DNA of 64,000 nt, from contig NZ_JALJXU010000002.1 in NCBI RefSeq assembly GCF_024170225.1, forward strand, positions 1-64,000. The letters are read 5' to 3'. Under the pieces are notes generated by a model. The model saw only the letters and a program-made list of their open reading frames with translations, was not told the origin of the DNA and did no database searches. Made by a program: the position numbers and the translations under genes. Of this stretch, positions 16,121 through 25,129 are shown one piece after another; the stretch's first letter is position 1; each line of letters opens with the position of its first letter. This DNA is from Streptococcus gallinaceus. GTDB taxonomy: Bacteria; Bacillota; Bacilli; Lactobacillales; Streptococcaceae.

Positions 16121-18439
16121 TCACTTTAGACGACGTTTTACGAAAGGTAATAGTAATAAGTTTAAAAGTCCCAACATCATCATGAAAGATGATGAACGCT
16201 CACCAGTTACAGGGAGTATTTTTTCTTTGGATGGTTCGTCCTTACGTGCTGGTTCCTCTTTATGCGCTTGTTTCTCTTTGCGTGCTTGCTCTTCTTTGCG
16301 TGCTTGCTCTTCTTTACGTGCTTGTTCCTCTTTACGTGCTTGTTCCTCTTTACGTGCTTGCTCTTCTTTGCGTGCTTGTTTCTCTTCTTTGCGCGCTTGC
16401 TCTTCTTTACGTGCTTGTTCCTCTTTACGTGCTTGCTCTTCTTTGCGTGCTTGTTTCTCTTTACGCGTTTGCTCTTCTTTACGTGCTTGTTTCTCTTTAC
16501 GCGTTTGCTCTTCTTTGCGTGCTTGTTTCTCTTTACGCGTTTGCTCTTCTTTACGTGCTTGTTTCTCTTTACGCGTTTGCTCTTCTTTGCGTGCTTGTTT
16601 CTCTTTACGCGTTTGCTCTTCTCTACGCTCTTGTTCGTCTTTACGAGGAGCATTTTCTTTTGCTTGGAAAGTAGCAGCAATTCGCTTTAACCCAGCTTGC
16701 AAGGCAGCCTCAACCTCTTCTTTAGTTGTTGCTTTATCAATAGCTTCGACAGCATATGTTGCTTCTCTAGTGGCAAATTTCTTGTAAGAGTATTTTTGCG
16801 GTTCTGGGAGAGCAGCATCAATTTCAGCTCGTTTTTGTTTCACCGCAGTTTTGATTTGTTCTTTTGCTTGACGTTGTTGAGTTGCGAGAGCAGATTCCTC
16901 TTTACGCTCTTGTTCGTCTTTACGAGGAGCATTTTCTTTTGCTTGGAAAGTAGCAGCAATTCGCTTCAACCCAGCTTGTAAGGCAGCCTCAACCTCTTCT
17001 TTAGTTGTTGCTTTATCAATAGCTTCGACAGCATATGTTGCTTCTCTAGTGGCAAATTTTTTGTAATAGTATTTTTGCGGTTCTGGGAGAGCAGCATCAA
17101 TTTCAGCTCGTTTTTGTTTTACCGCAGTTTTGATTTGTTCTTTTGCTTGACGTTGTTGAGTTGCGAGAGTAGATTCCTCTTTACGCTCTTGCTCTTCTTT
17201 GCGCTCTTGCTCGTCCTTACGTGCTTGCTCTTCTTTGCGCGCTTGCTCTTCTTTGCGTGCTTGCTCATCTTTACGTGCTTGCTCTTCTTTGCGCGCTTGC
17301 TCGTCCTTACGTGCTTGTTCTTCTTTACGTGTCTGCTCTTCTTTGAGCTCTTGTTCCTCTTTGATTAATTGTTGAACTTGTTGAGATTTTTCTTCTATTA
17401 CTTTGTTTACTTCTTCAAGTGCTTGAGTTCCGTTGTTATTGGTTCCAAAACGATTTTCTTTAATGACCTTGACTACTTGTTCAATGATGTTAGAAATTTG
17501 GGTGCTTTGGCTTTGTTTGGTTAATTCAATAAAGTCATTGAATTGTTTATTAATTTTAGCAGCAACTAGATAATCTTCCAGACGATGATATGAAGAAACT
17601 AATTCCTGAATATTTTTTTTATCGTATTGTTCTTTTACATAAACTCTATATGGCATAGATTTATATGCTCCTGACAATGCCTCTGCTATGACGGTATCTT
17701 TTAATAGAGTATTCATACTAAATTGATCTGGCGCGCTTGTTAAACTATCTATCTCATCAATACGTTCTATTGTTTTTTTATATGCATCATCTAATTCGTT
17801 TTTTTTCTCAACTTTCTGACGCTCTTGCTCTTTTTCAGTTTCCACAACGTTATTAATAGCAGCGATTGTTACTTTTTCAAGCTGTTTTACTTCTTCTACT
17901 GACTGTGTAGATGTAAGCTTTTCAATAAAATTCTCAACTTTTTCGGTTATCGACTTTTTAGAGTTTTGTGAGTTCACATCGTCTTGACGATTTTTTCCAT
18001 GTGCCCTGACAATTTTTAGTGATTCCTCTCGCTGTGTCTTTACTTTCGCAATTTCATTAATTGCTTTAGTTAGAGTAGCTGAAAAATTCTCTTTCGCCTT
18101 TTCAATTATGCTATTTATTTGGGCAGAGTCTTTGGCTGTTTGTAATTCAGTCGAAGATTGTTCTAATAAAGTTTGAATTTCAAGATTATATTGACGGTGA
18201 AGATTAAAAAAGGATAAATAATCACTAACTCTCTTTGGAAATTCGTCCTGAAATCCTTGTGCTGCAAGTTGAAGTTCAATGGTTTTTAATTTAATATTGT
18301 TATCATCATTCTGTGTAATTGGTACAGCTGGAGGATTATCATTTGCGGCTACTGTTGTTTGTCCGTAAACTCCTCCTAATAAAATAGTCGAAGCCAGAGT
18401 AGCGGCTAAAATGACTTGTTTCTTTTTGCTATGATTCAT
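16121..18439 (-). CDS. LPxTG-anchored surface protein with KEEQ-type repeats
   Basis: 772 residues: signal peptide (about 1-32), an N-terminal mostly helical region (about 40-365), and a highly charged repeat region. This is followed by two 93-residue tandem units rich in Q-R-Q-A-K-E-Q-I-K-T-A and A-T-R-E-A-T-Y-A-V-E-A, a long run of six-residue A-R-K-E-E-Q repeats, then L-P-V-T-G-E, a hydrophobic helix and a basic tail. Sortase A should fix it to the wall. The charged repeats predict an extended coiled or single-helix stalk. The binding target is unknown. A RofA-like regulator is divergently encoded and may control it. Confidence 0.88.
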   Translation of the reverse strand: MNHSKKKQVILAATLASTILLGGVYGQTTVAANDNPPAVPITQNDDNNIKLKTIELQLAAQGFQDEFPKRVSDYLSFFNLHRQYNLEIQTLLEQSSTELQTAKDSAQINSIIEKAKENFSATLTKAINEIAKVKTQREESLKIVRAHGKNRQDDVNSQNSKKSITEKVENFIEKLTSTQSVEEVKQLEKVTIAAINNVVETEKEQERQKVEKKNELDDAYKKTIERIDEIDSLTSAPDQFSMNTLLKDTVIAEALSGAYKSMPYRVYVKEQYDKKNIQELVSSYHRLEDYLVAAKINKQFNDFIELTKQSQSTQISNIIEQVVKVIKENRFGTNNNGTQALEEVNKVIEEKSQQVQQLIKEEQELKEEQTRKEEQARKDEQARKEEQARKDEQARKEEQARKEEQARKDEQERKEEQERKEESTLATQQRQAKEQIKTAVKQKRAEIDAALPEPQKYYYKKFATREATYAVEAIDKATTKEEVEAALQAGLKRIAATFQAKENAPRKDEQERKEESALATQQRQAKEQIKTAVKQKRAEIDAALPEPQKYSYKKFATREATYAVEAIDKATTKEEVEAALQAGLKRIAATFQAKENAPRKDEQERREEQTRKEKQARKEEQTRKEKQARKEEQTRKEKQARKEEQTRKEKQARKEEQTRKEKQARKEEQARKEEQARKEEQARKEEKQARKEEQARKEEQARKEEQARKEEQARKEEQARKEKQAHKEEPARKDEPSKEKILPVTGERSSSFMMMLGLLNLLLLPFVKRRLK
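16250..16650 (-). repeat. Tandem 18-bp repeats encoding A-R-K-E-E-Q units
   Basis: 18-bp units encode six-residue repeats such as ARKEEQ and TRKEKQ. Part of the run is a higher-order 36-bp repeat (TRKEKQARKEEQ) present five times. Near-identical units make the copy number prone to slippage and to assembly collapse. A shorter cluster of the same units lies at about 17170-17350. Confidence 0.9.
16625..17182 (-). repeat. Two tandem 279-bp repeats in the surface-protein gene
   Basis: Copy 1 at 16625-16903 and copy 2 at 16904-17182 are nearly identical at the DNA level and in frame (93 residues each). The few differences are single bases, for example TAAGAG against TAATAG in the Q-K-Y-(S/Y)-Y-K-K codons. 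Recent duplication is implied. Confidence 0.9.
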
Positions 18440-18706
18440 ATCATACTCCTTATTTGTAATTATTCCTATAAGATAGGCACTATCTATTTAATACTAATTT
18501 ATTTTAAAATACAATATAAAATAACATTTTATTATTCTCATATTTCTTTTTGAAAAATAGTATGAAAATGGAAACAGTGTGAATATTCCGACTATTCAGT
18601 CTCTAATTTATCAGCAAGTTATTGATTTTTAGATGAAAGTGTGATTTACTAGTATGGTTTGGTAGTTTTCACTACCTAGCGCATTAATATTTGATGGAGA
18701 ATATCT

Positions 18707-20221
18707 ATGCTAGCTAACTATATTGAGCCTGCTATTCTGAATAAAATTTTTTTAATTAATACTCTATTGGAATTTACACATAGTGACTTTTCTGAACTTG
18801 TTCAGATTACTGGATTCAGTAAAAAAACAATTCGAGAACTCATTGCCGAACTTCAGCCAGAGCTTGGAGATTTGCTTCAGATTCATATTGATTCTAAACG
18901 GATTCACTGTTGTTTATTGTCGAATGCAACTAAGACACAATGTTTGCAACGTATCTATGAGAACTCTCTTTTTTTACAATGCTTGCGTTTTTTATTGACA
19001 AATCAGCAACATCTTCCCTATACAGAATTTATCAAGACGCATTATATCTCTGTTCCAACAGCATACCGTTTGAAAAAGCGTTGTCATCATTACCTTGAGA
19101 CTGTCCAACTTACTATTAAAAATAATTATATTGTAGGTGAGGAATTTAAAATTCGTTATTTACTTGCCTTATTGCAATGTCATTTTGGAATTACCTGTTA
19201 CAAAATAACTGAAGAAGACCGTATGCTAGTCAAGGAGTTTATTACTGTATCAAATGATCATATCACACCAGAGTTATTGGTATTGATGGAAGAAGAACTT
19301 CTTTTTTTTGAGTTTTTAATCATTTTAACGTGGAAACGCCATGTCTTTAGACCATTTTTACCTGCTTCTCGTCAGTTTGATGCATTGAAAAAAATATTTA
19401 TTTATCAACTGATTCGGACCTATTCAGAACAAGTTTTTGAGCCTCATCTGCAATTAAAATTCGACCAAGTTGATTATGATTATCTGTTTTTAGTGTATTG
19501 TACTCGTAACAATCCATTTGCTGGGGATAAGTGGACGCCAGAGCATGATAATACGTTAGCCCAAATTGTTATTCATGAAACCGATATAGCAAAACTATTG
19601 CCATTATTTAATCAGTTTTTAGATTCTTCTATAGTATTTTCAAATTTTTTCATTACTAGTATGATTGAATTATTTAGAAAATTCCTATATAATCTTCAAC
19701 AGTTTCTCCCTGAGGATCGCTTAATTGATAAATATCTAAACGATAATTGTTCACCACTTTATAGAAAAAACAGAGAACTTCTCAGTAAATGGATGACGGA
19801 ATTGGGCTATGAAGGGGAGATTAGTCCTAAACATCTGAATTTACTAACTGTTCAAATTAGACAATTACTGAAAACTCAACTTGCCCGTATATCAGTAGTG
19901 CTATGTTCTAACAACGATGCTAATTTACTCATGTTTGAAAGTTGGCTACATCAACACTTACCTGAAAAGTCTACAAGGATTATTCCCTTTAATTTCAACA
20001 ATGACAATGTCAAATTGTTAAAAGATATGGAGAGTGCTGTGATTATTGCTGATCAAAAATACATTCCTCTCTTAAAAAAGGTGTGTGCTACAAATAATAA
20101 CATTATCTTCGATTTAGCAGTTTACACAAAGGAACATCGTTTGAAGCATATTTGTGAAGCGATTGAAATGCAACGCCAGCAGGCCTACCTCCAGTTTATT
20201 AGTAGGCGATTAGAGATATAG
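18707..20221 (+). CDS. RofA-like/Mga-family transcriptional regulator
   Basis: 504 residues. The N-terminus (about 15-65) holds a Mga-type helix-turn-helix (F-S-E-L-V-Q-I-T-G-F-S-K-K-T-I-R). A second HTH with S-V-P-T-A-Y-R-L-K-K-R follows at about 110-135, then a long regulatory part resembling PRD/EIIB-like domains. Family members (RofA, Nra, Mga) control adhesins and pili in streptococci. It is divergent from the LPxTG protein gene across 267 bp, so that gene is the likely target. GGAG precedes the ATG. A terminator follows. Confidence 0.85.
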   Translation: MLANYIEPAILNKIFLINTLLEFTHSDFSELVQITGFSKKTIRELIAELQPELGDLLQIHIDSKRIHCCLLSNATKTQCLQRIYENSLFLQCLRFLLTNQQHLPYTEFIKTHYISVPTAYRLKKRCHHYLETVQLTIKNNYIVGEEFKIRYLLALLQCHFGITCYKITEEDRMLVKEFITVSNDHITPELLVLMEEELLFFEFLIILTWKRHVFRPFLPASRQFDALKKIFIYQLIRTYSEQVFEPHLQLKFDQVDYDYLFLVYCTRNNPFAGDKWTPEHDNTLAQIVIHETDIAKLLPLFNQFLDSSIVFSNFFITSMIELFRKFLYNLQQFLPEDRLIDKYLNDNCSPLYRKNRELLSKWMTELGYEGEISPKHLNLLTVQIRQLLKTQLARISVVLCSNNDANLLMFESWLHQHLPEKSTRIIPFNFNNDNVKLLKDMESAVIIADQKYIPLLKKVCATNNNIIFDLAVYTKEHRLKHICEAIEMQRQQAYLQFISRRLEI

Positions 20222-20288
20222 CAATGAAAGTATAATTTTTCTACCAATTGTCAAGGATATCAATAGTTTTTTGAACTAGTTTTCGGTA

Positions 20289-20321
20289 ATACAGTAGATT
20301 TATCAAGTCTACTGTATTTTT
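20289..20321 (+). terminator. Intrinsic terminator after the RofA-like gene
   Basis: ATACAGTAGA and TCTACTGTAT form a perfect stem, followed by TTTT. Confidence 0.8.
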
Positions 20322-20624
20322 GAATACTTAAAGTTTTAAAATCTGCATCTTCTCATATACCATATGAATTTTTGATAAGGTGTCATAATGATAAAGTATA
20401 GCGAAACAGTATTGATTTTTAGTTTATTGATAGTTGATAGAGGTTAGAAGCCTTGTCAGCCACCAGTATAGCTGGTGATTTTATTGTTTTTCACTTCATG
20501 AAAAACTGGCTTGAAGCCATAATAAAAGCCCGTAGTTACGGGCAATAGTCAAGTAATATAAGCATAAATTGAACGTTTTTAGACGTCACTTTATGGATTG
20601 GATGGTTATGATTTTTAAAATTCA
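20322..20624. other. Intergenic region with two short hairpins
   Basis: CACCAGTATAGCTGGTG (20461-20477), followed by a T-rich tract, could be a further plus-strand terminator. GCCCGTAGTTACGGGC (20528-20543) is a perfect 7-bp stem. No open frame of note and no promoter are obvious. Confidence 0.4.
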
Positions 20625-21266
20625 CTAAGTTGACCTTTTAGAATAGGGTGTTATATATAGTTGCTTGTTCTGATATTCTGCTAAAAAAATCTCTCTTGCG
20701 GATTTGAAACCTTGTTTATTAAGGGTGTTGAATAACCATTCTTCTTTTTGATTAATCAGTTCAAGGACATCATAATTGATGTATCCGTTACTAATAAGTG
20801 GAAATTTGGGACTTTCAGAATTCTTATCTAAAATTGTTAACTTTCCATTTGGTTCCATAATAGCACTTTTAACATCCTTGGTAGTGCTAACCCCCTCCAT
20901 TCTTAAATGAAGCATCAGTTGGTCTGCTGATAAGCCAACTTGAGCACAATTTTCAACATTAACCTTACCATTTTTTATTAACATCACAGGATTTCCAACG
21001 ATAATAGCTCTGATTATTTTATTATTAATTAATAATTTTATAATAACCACTACCAAAGACCAAATCAATAAAATGATGAGAAAAGTTAAAATTGAAATAG
21101 AATTATTATAAATGATACCACCAATAATACCACCAAGAACATAATTTTGAATCTGATTAAGTGGAGTGTTTACAGAGAATTCATACTTCCCTAAAATATG
21201 AATTTGTAGAATCATGACAAGAATTCCCAAAAGAAATTTAATACTTACTAAGAGATACATATTCAT
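20625..21266 (-). CDS. DUF421 (YetF-like) membrane protein
   Basis: 213 residues from ATG 21266. A TTG at 21269 is also in frame, but GGAGG fits the ATG better. Three membrane helices (about 5-90) are followed by a cytoplasmic DUF421 domain with G-N-P-V-M-L-I-K-N-G and L-S-A-D-Q-L-M-L-H-L-R. The function is poorly known; Bacillus relatives are spore or envelope proteins. It is always found next to DUF3290 genes in streptococci. Its ribosome site lies inside the end of the upstream gene, so the two are coupled. Confidence 0.85.
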   Translation of the reverse strand: MNMYLLVSIKFLLGILVMILQIHILGKYEFSVNTPLNQIQNYVLGGIIGGIIYNNSISILTFLIILLIWSLVVVIIKLLINNKIIRAIIVGNPVMLIKNGKVNVENCAQVGLSADQLMLHLRMEGVSTTKDVKSAIMEPNGKLTILDKNSESPKFPLISNGYINYDVLELINQKEEWLFNTLNKQGFKSAREIFLAEYQNKQLYITPYSKRST

Positions 21267-21269
21267 CAA

Positions 21270-21719
21270 TTATTTTCCTCCGTTAATATAGACATGATGA
21301 TCAATCACATGTGTGCGTTCAAGTATATAAGAATTATTATCGTCATTAAGATGAACAGTATAATCTTTCGTATTGTAACGTACAATAATACCATCCTTTA
21401 ATATTGTAGAATTAACTAAAACATCTTCTGGCAAAATATCATTATCGGTAGCAACACTTTCGATAAATTTTACCAAGATCTGAGATTGTGAAAAATCATG
21501 ATTATTCTGCCAATAGTCTTCAACTTGTATACCTAAAAGGATTAATATCAGAACCACAATTCCGATACTGATATCTCGCAAACGCGTTTTCAGTCTATTA
21601 CGCATATAATGAAGGCTTGTAAGCATGACAATCACAAGTAACAGAATCAAAGTTACAGATCGAAAGATTAGATTAAATGATTGATTTTGTGTGATATATT
21701 CCAAATTATAAAAATTCAT
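21270..21719 (-). CDS. DUF3290 family membrane protein
   Basis: 149 residues with two membrane helices (about 18-38 and 50-68) and a C-terminal extracytoplasmic or cytoplasmic domain of beta character. It matches the DUF3290 family, whose members pair with DUF421. No activity is known. It is the first gene of a two-gene operon. Confidence 0.8.
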   Translation of the reverse strand: MNFYNLEYITQNQSFNLIFRSVTLILLLVIVMLTSLHYMRNRLKTRLRDISIGIVVLILILLGIQVEDYWQNNHDFSQSQILVKFIESVATDNDILPEDVLVNSTILKDGIIVRYNTKDYTVHLNDDNNSYILERTHVIDHHVYINGGK

Positions 21720-22037
21720 ACTATTTCCTCAAATTTTTGATTTGTTATAATAATAACTCAAATTAAGATGAATTTCAATTTCTCCTCTTCATTCTCTGAA
21801 GAGTTCGGAATTCCATAATCATAACCGCCATTTGACAGATATTTGTGTTTTTTCAATATGTAAGTTCGAATCCTTCATATACGTTGCTAATATTATTTTG
21901 AAATGGGTATCTATATGTTTATCTTATATAAGATAGACAGGTATCCAAAAGTTTTACGAATCAACAAGGCATCGTCACTATATACTACTAACCTTAGTGT
22001 GTTTTATTTTAGATGGCTTTTTGCTATAATACTAGGT
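21720..22037. other. Intergenic region with divergent promoters
   Basis: A minus-strand TATTATAAC-type -10 near 21740 serves the DUF3290 gene. On the plus strand TGCTATAAT (22022-22030) is an extended -10 for rsmD. A frame is open through 21903-22037 in phase with rsmD, but its sequence is not family-like and it overlaps the promoter, so I treat it as non-coding. Confidence 0.5.
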
Positions 22038-22577
22038 ATGAGAATTGTTTCTGGGAAATATGGCGGGCGTCCGCTGAAGACTTTAGAAGGTAAGACCACA
22101 CGACCGACCTCTGATAAGGTAAGGGGAGCCATGTTCAATATGATTGGTCCTTATTTTGATGGGGGGCGGGTTCTGGACCTGTTCGCAGGTAGTGGCGGTT
22201 TGTCTATTGAGGCTGTTTCGCGCGGAATGGATGAGGCAGTTCTTGTCGAACGGGATCGGAAAGCGCAAGCCATTGTTCAAGAAAATATCCGTATGACCAA
22301 GGAAGAGAGTCGGTTTCAGTTGTTGAAGACGGAAGCGAATCATGCTTTGGGGCAATTAGACGGACAGTTTGATTTGGTTTTTTTAGATCCTCCTTATGCT
22401 AAAGAAGAAATTGTAGCCAATATTGAAAACCTGTGTCAGCAGCAGCTATTGGCTGAGGATGTCATGGTGGTCTGCGAGACGGATAAGTCCGTTGACCTAC
22501 CAGAAGAAATTGCAGAATTGGGCATTTGGAAGCAAAAAACATATGGCATTAGTAAGGTAACGGTTTATGTGAAGTAG
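22038..22577 (+). CDS. rsmD: 16S rRNA (guanine966-N2)-methyltransferase
   Basis: Methylates G966 of 16S rRNA on the small subunit. 179 residues from ATG 22038, which gives the family N-terminus M-R-I-V-S-G-K-Y-G-G-R-x-L. SAM-binding L-D-L-F-A-G-S-G-G-L-S-I-E-A and catalytic L-D-P-P-Y motifs are intact. The start codon lies only 8 bases after an extended -10 box, so the mRNA may be leaderless. It leads the cluster rsmD-membrane protein-coaD-sepM. Confidence 0.92.
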   Translation: MRIVSGKYGGRPLKTLEGKTTRPTSDKVRGAMFNMIGPYFDGGRVLDLFAGSGGLSIEAVSRGMDEAVLVERDRKAQAIVQENIRMTKEESRFQLLKTEANHALGQLDGQFDLVFLDPPYAKEEIVANIENLCQQQLLAEDVMVVCETDKSVDLPEEIAELGIWKQKTYGISKVTVYVK

Positions 22578-22587
22578 GAGGTGCAGG

Positions 22588-22881
22588 ATGCATCCACTCT
22601 TTTGGGGAATACTAGCCTTTGCAATCGGCGTATTCATCTATCTATTGTTGCATTTGAAGAAATTAGAAGACTGGATAAAGGGCTATCACTTGAAAAATCA
22701 AGAGGGGGTAGGGGCGCTGTCCAAGAGTCGAAATCCATTTTATCTATTTTGTATCTTTGTGTCCGCATCGGCCAATGTGATTAGCTGGCTCTACAATGGA
22801 CTTGACCGTTATACCTTATTAGGGTTACTGCCAACTTTACTTTTTTGTTACTTGTATTTTTGCCAAGATGAGGACAAATGA
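22588..22881 (+). CDS. Small membrane protein, unknown function
   Basis: 97 residues with three hydrophobic helices: about 3-22, 52-70 and 74-90. A strong ribosome site (TAGGAGGTGCAGG) precedes the ATG and the stop overlaps the coaD start. I recognise no family. Conservation of the slot between rsmD and coaD in streptococci would support it as a real gene. Confidence 0.75.
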   Translation: MHPLFWGILAFAIGVFIYLLLHLKKLEDWIKGYHLKNQEGVGALSKSRNPFYLFCIFVSASANVISWLYNGLDRYTLLGLLPTLLFCYLYFCQDEDK

Positions 22882-23360
22882 TGAAAAAAATCGGGCTATT
22901 TACAGGATCCTTTGACCCAATTACCAAGGGGCATGTGGATTTGATTGAACGAGCGAGTCAACTTTTTGACCAGCTTTACGTTGGTATTTTTTACAATAAA
23001 GCGAAGCAGGGCTTCTTTCCCGTGGAGGAACGGCTGGAAATGGTAGAAGCTAGCCTTGCGCATTTGAAAAATGTGACGGTGATCACTTCGTCAGACCAGC
23101 TAGCGGTAAGCGTTGCAGAAGAACTGGGTGCTACCCATTTAGTGCGGGGCTTGCGCAATGGAGCAGATCTTGCCTATGAGATGTCCATGGAGTTTTACAA
23201 CCAAGCCTTATCTCAAAAGCTAGATACCATCTATCTCACGTCCAAGCTGGCACATCGGGAAATTTCTTCATCGGGGATTCGGGAGTTGCTTCATTTTGGC
23301 GCTGCGATTGATGACTACGTACCGCAGGCAGTGGTGGCCGCATTAGAAAAGGAAAAATAA
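22878..23360 (+). CDS. coaD: Phosphopantetheine adenylyltransferase
   Basis: Fourth step of coenzyme A synthesis: 4'-phosphopantetheine plus ATP gives dephospho-CoA. 160 residues. Nucleotidyltransferase motifs G-S-F-D-P-I-T-K-G-H and the late I-S-S-S-G-I-R-E are intact, with V-R-G-L-R-N in the middle. Two ATG codons in a row are possible starts. The stop overlaps the sepM ATG by one base. Confidence 0.97.
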   Translation: MMKKIGLFTGSFDPITKGHVDLIERASQLFDQLYVGIFYNKAKQGFFPVEERLEMVEASLAHLKNVTVITSSDQLAVSVAEELGATHLVRGLRNGADLAYEMSMEFYNQALSQKLDTIYLTSKLAHREISSSGIRELLHFGAAIDDYVPQAVVAALEKEK

Positions 23361-24409
23361 TGAAAAAACGAAATAAAGTATTACTGTTTACATCAATTGG
23401 TATAGCGACTGTGCTCTTATGGGTAGCCTTCATTTTCCCGCTTCCTTATTACGTTGAAAGTCCCGGCGGGGCATCGGATATTCGCTCAGTTTTGACGGTG
23501 AAGGATAAGGAAGATAGCGCTAAGGGCTCCTATAATTTTGTCTATGTGCAGGTGAAAAAAGCGACGGCAGTTCAATTGCTTATGGCCTATTTTGACAAAA
23601 ACTCAGATATCTACACTGAAAAAGAAATGACAGGTGGCTCAAACAGCGAGGATTACTACCGTATCAGTCAGTTTTACATGGAAACCTCCCAAAACATGGC
23701 CAAGTACCAAGCGCTGAAATTGGCTGGTGAGGAAGCGTCCATGGACTTTTTCGGGGTATATGTCCTAAATGTAGCGGATAATTCAACCTTCAAGTCCGTC
23801 TTGAACATTGCGGACACTGTAACGGGTGTCAACGGAAAGACCTTTAAAAGTTCGAAGGAATTGATTCAGTACGTTGGCGGCTTAAAAATCGGCGATGAAG
23901 TCAGTATTCAATACGTGAGTCAAGACCAAAAACTGAGCGCAAATGGTAAAATCATCAAGTTAGAAAACGGTAAAAATGGTATCGGGATTGGACTTGTAGA
24001 CCATACAGAGGTCAAGAGTAAGACACCGATTCAATTTGAAACTGGCAATATTGGTGGACCAAGTGCGGGACTCATGTTTACTCTAGCTATCTATACTCAG
24101 CTAGCCAACCCTGATTTGCGTGCTGGTCGGACGATTGCGGGGACAGGGACCATTGAGCAGGACGGTTCGGTTGGTGATATTGGCGGAGCGGACAAAAAAG
24201 TGTTATCAGCGGCAAAAGCTGGAGCAAGCATTTTCTTTGTTCCCAACAACCCAGTTGAAAAAGAAGTGCGAAAGGTTAAGCCAAACGCCAAGACCAACTA
24301 CGAAGAAGCTCTGGAAGCAGTCAAAGAAAACAAGTTGGATATCAAGGTGGTTCCTGTCAAAACAGTGCAGGATGCGATTGATTACCTAGAAAAAACAAAA
24401 GGCGAGTAG
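23360..24409 (+). CDS. sepM: SepM-type PDZ/Lon-like serine protease
   Basis: 349 residues: one N-terminal membrane helix (about 8-28), a PDZ domain (about 125-210), and a C-terminal Lon-type catalytic domain with Ser235 in G-G-P-S-A-G and Lys280 in G-G-A-D-K-K. It is anchored facing outward. In S. mutans the homologue SepM trims the competence-stimulating peptide, so a role in peptide processing is plausible here. It is YlbL-like in Bacillus terms and last in the rsmD cluster. Confidence 0.9.
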   Translation: MKKRNKVLLFTSIGIATVLLWVAFIFPLPYYVESPGGASDIRSVLTVKDKEDSAKGSYNFVYVQVKKATAVQLLMAYFDKNSDIYTEKEMTGGSNSEDYYRISQFYMETSQNMAKYQALKLAGEEASMDFFGVYVLNVADNSTFKSVLNIADTVTGVNGKTFKSSKELIQYVGGLKIGDEVSIQYVSQDQKLSANGKIIKLENGKNGIGIGLVDHTEVKSKTPIQFETGNIGGPSAGLMFTLAIYTQLANPDLRAGRTIAGTGTIEQDGSVGDIGGADKKVLSAAKAGASIFFVPNNPVEKEVRKVKPNAKTNYEEALEAVKENKLDIKVVPVKTVQDAIDYLEKTKGE

Positions 24410-24429
24410 TAACTCGTCTTTTGTTCTTG
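24396..24429 (+). terminator. Intrinsic terminator after sepM
   Basis: CAAAAGGCGAGT and ACTCGTCTTTTG form the stem around a 4-base loop, followed by TTCTTGT. It overlaps the last codons. Confidence 0.7.
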
Positions 24430-24536
24430 TCATTGCGGTTAATTGTCTGAAAATTATCATGGACGGCAAAAGCTCTGCAAATTTTCCTAAAATACGATAT
24501 AATGAATAAATTAGAGACTCTAGTAAAGGAAATGAA

Positions 24537-25121
24537 ATGAAGAAAGAGATTTCTCCAGAAATGTACAATTACAACAAGTTTCCTGGTCCCAGTTTTGCAC
24601 GGGTCGGAAATAAGGTTGTAGCAGAAAATATTGAATTAGAATTAGTTGAAGATTACCGAGAAGCCTTCGACCAGACAGTTTTTGGTCAACGTTTTTCCCA
24701 GCTTATGCTGAAATTTGACTATATCGTTGGGGATTGGGGTAATGAGCAGCTGCGCCTCAAAGGATTTTATAAGGATGAGAAGGCTATGAAAACAGATATC
24801 AAGATTAGCCGTCTCGAGGATTATTTGACCGAGTTTTGTAACTTTGGCTGTGCCTATTTTGTTTTAGCAAATCCAAATCCTCAAGAAATGCCAGCTGAGC
24901 CAGAAGAAAAACTAAAACGTCGCCGCAATCGTACGAATCGAAATTCCGGTCAGTCTAATGGCAAATCTAAAAATCAATCACAAGGACGACATTTTACGGT
25001 CAACGAAAAAACAGATCCAGCCAAGAGACAGGAGCAGGATCGCCGTCAAAAACGAGATAAGAAAAAGTCAAACCGTGAAATTCAAGAAGCCAAGCGTGGC
25101 TTTGTCATTCGCCAGAAATAA
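24537..25121 (+). CDS. YutD-family protein with basic C-terminal tail
   Basis: 194 residues. About 1-115 match the YutD (DUF1027) domain (Y-N-K-F-P-G-P, then [22 protein letters not shown] region). The C-terminal 70 residues are a lysine/arginine-rich, low-complexity tail that looks disordered and able to bind nucleic acid. Function is unknown. A TATAAT box lies at 24498-24503. It is followed at 8 bp by rlmN, so the two are probably cotranscribed. Confidence 0.85.
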   Translation: MKKEISPEMYNYNKFPGPSFARVGNKVVAENIELELVEDYREAFDQTVFGQRFSQLMLKFDYIVGDWGNEQLRLKGFYKDEKAMKTDIKISRLEDYLTEFCNFGCAYFVLANPNPQEMPAEPEEKLKRRRNRTNRNSGQSNGKSKNQSQGRHFTVNEKTDPAKRQEQDRRQKRDKKKSNREIQEAKRGFVIRQK

Positions 25122-25129
25122 GGAGCAAC

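Noticed and set aside
16250..16650. CRISPR array
   Set aside because: The repeats are contiguous coding units without unique spacers.
16182..16787. Long plus-strand frames opposite the KEEQ repeats, rich in Cys, Leu and Arg
   Set aside because: They mirror the repetitive minus-strand coding of the LPxTG protein. The opposite strand of A-R-K-E-E-Q codons stays open by composition, and no ribosome site or family pattern is present.
21860..21885. GTTCGAATCC-like stretch resembling a tRNA T-arm
   Set aside because: No acceptor, D-arm or anticodon arm can be drawn around it, and no CCA follows.
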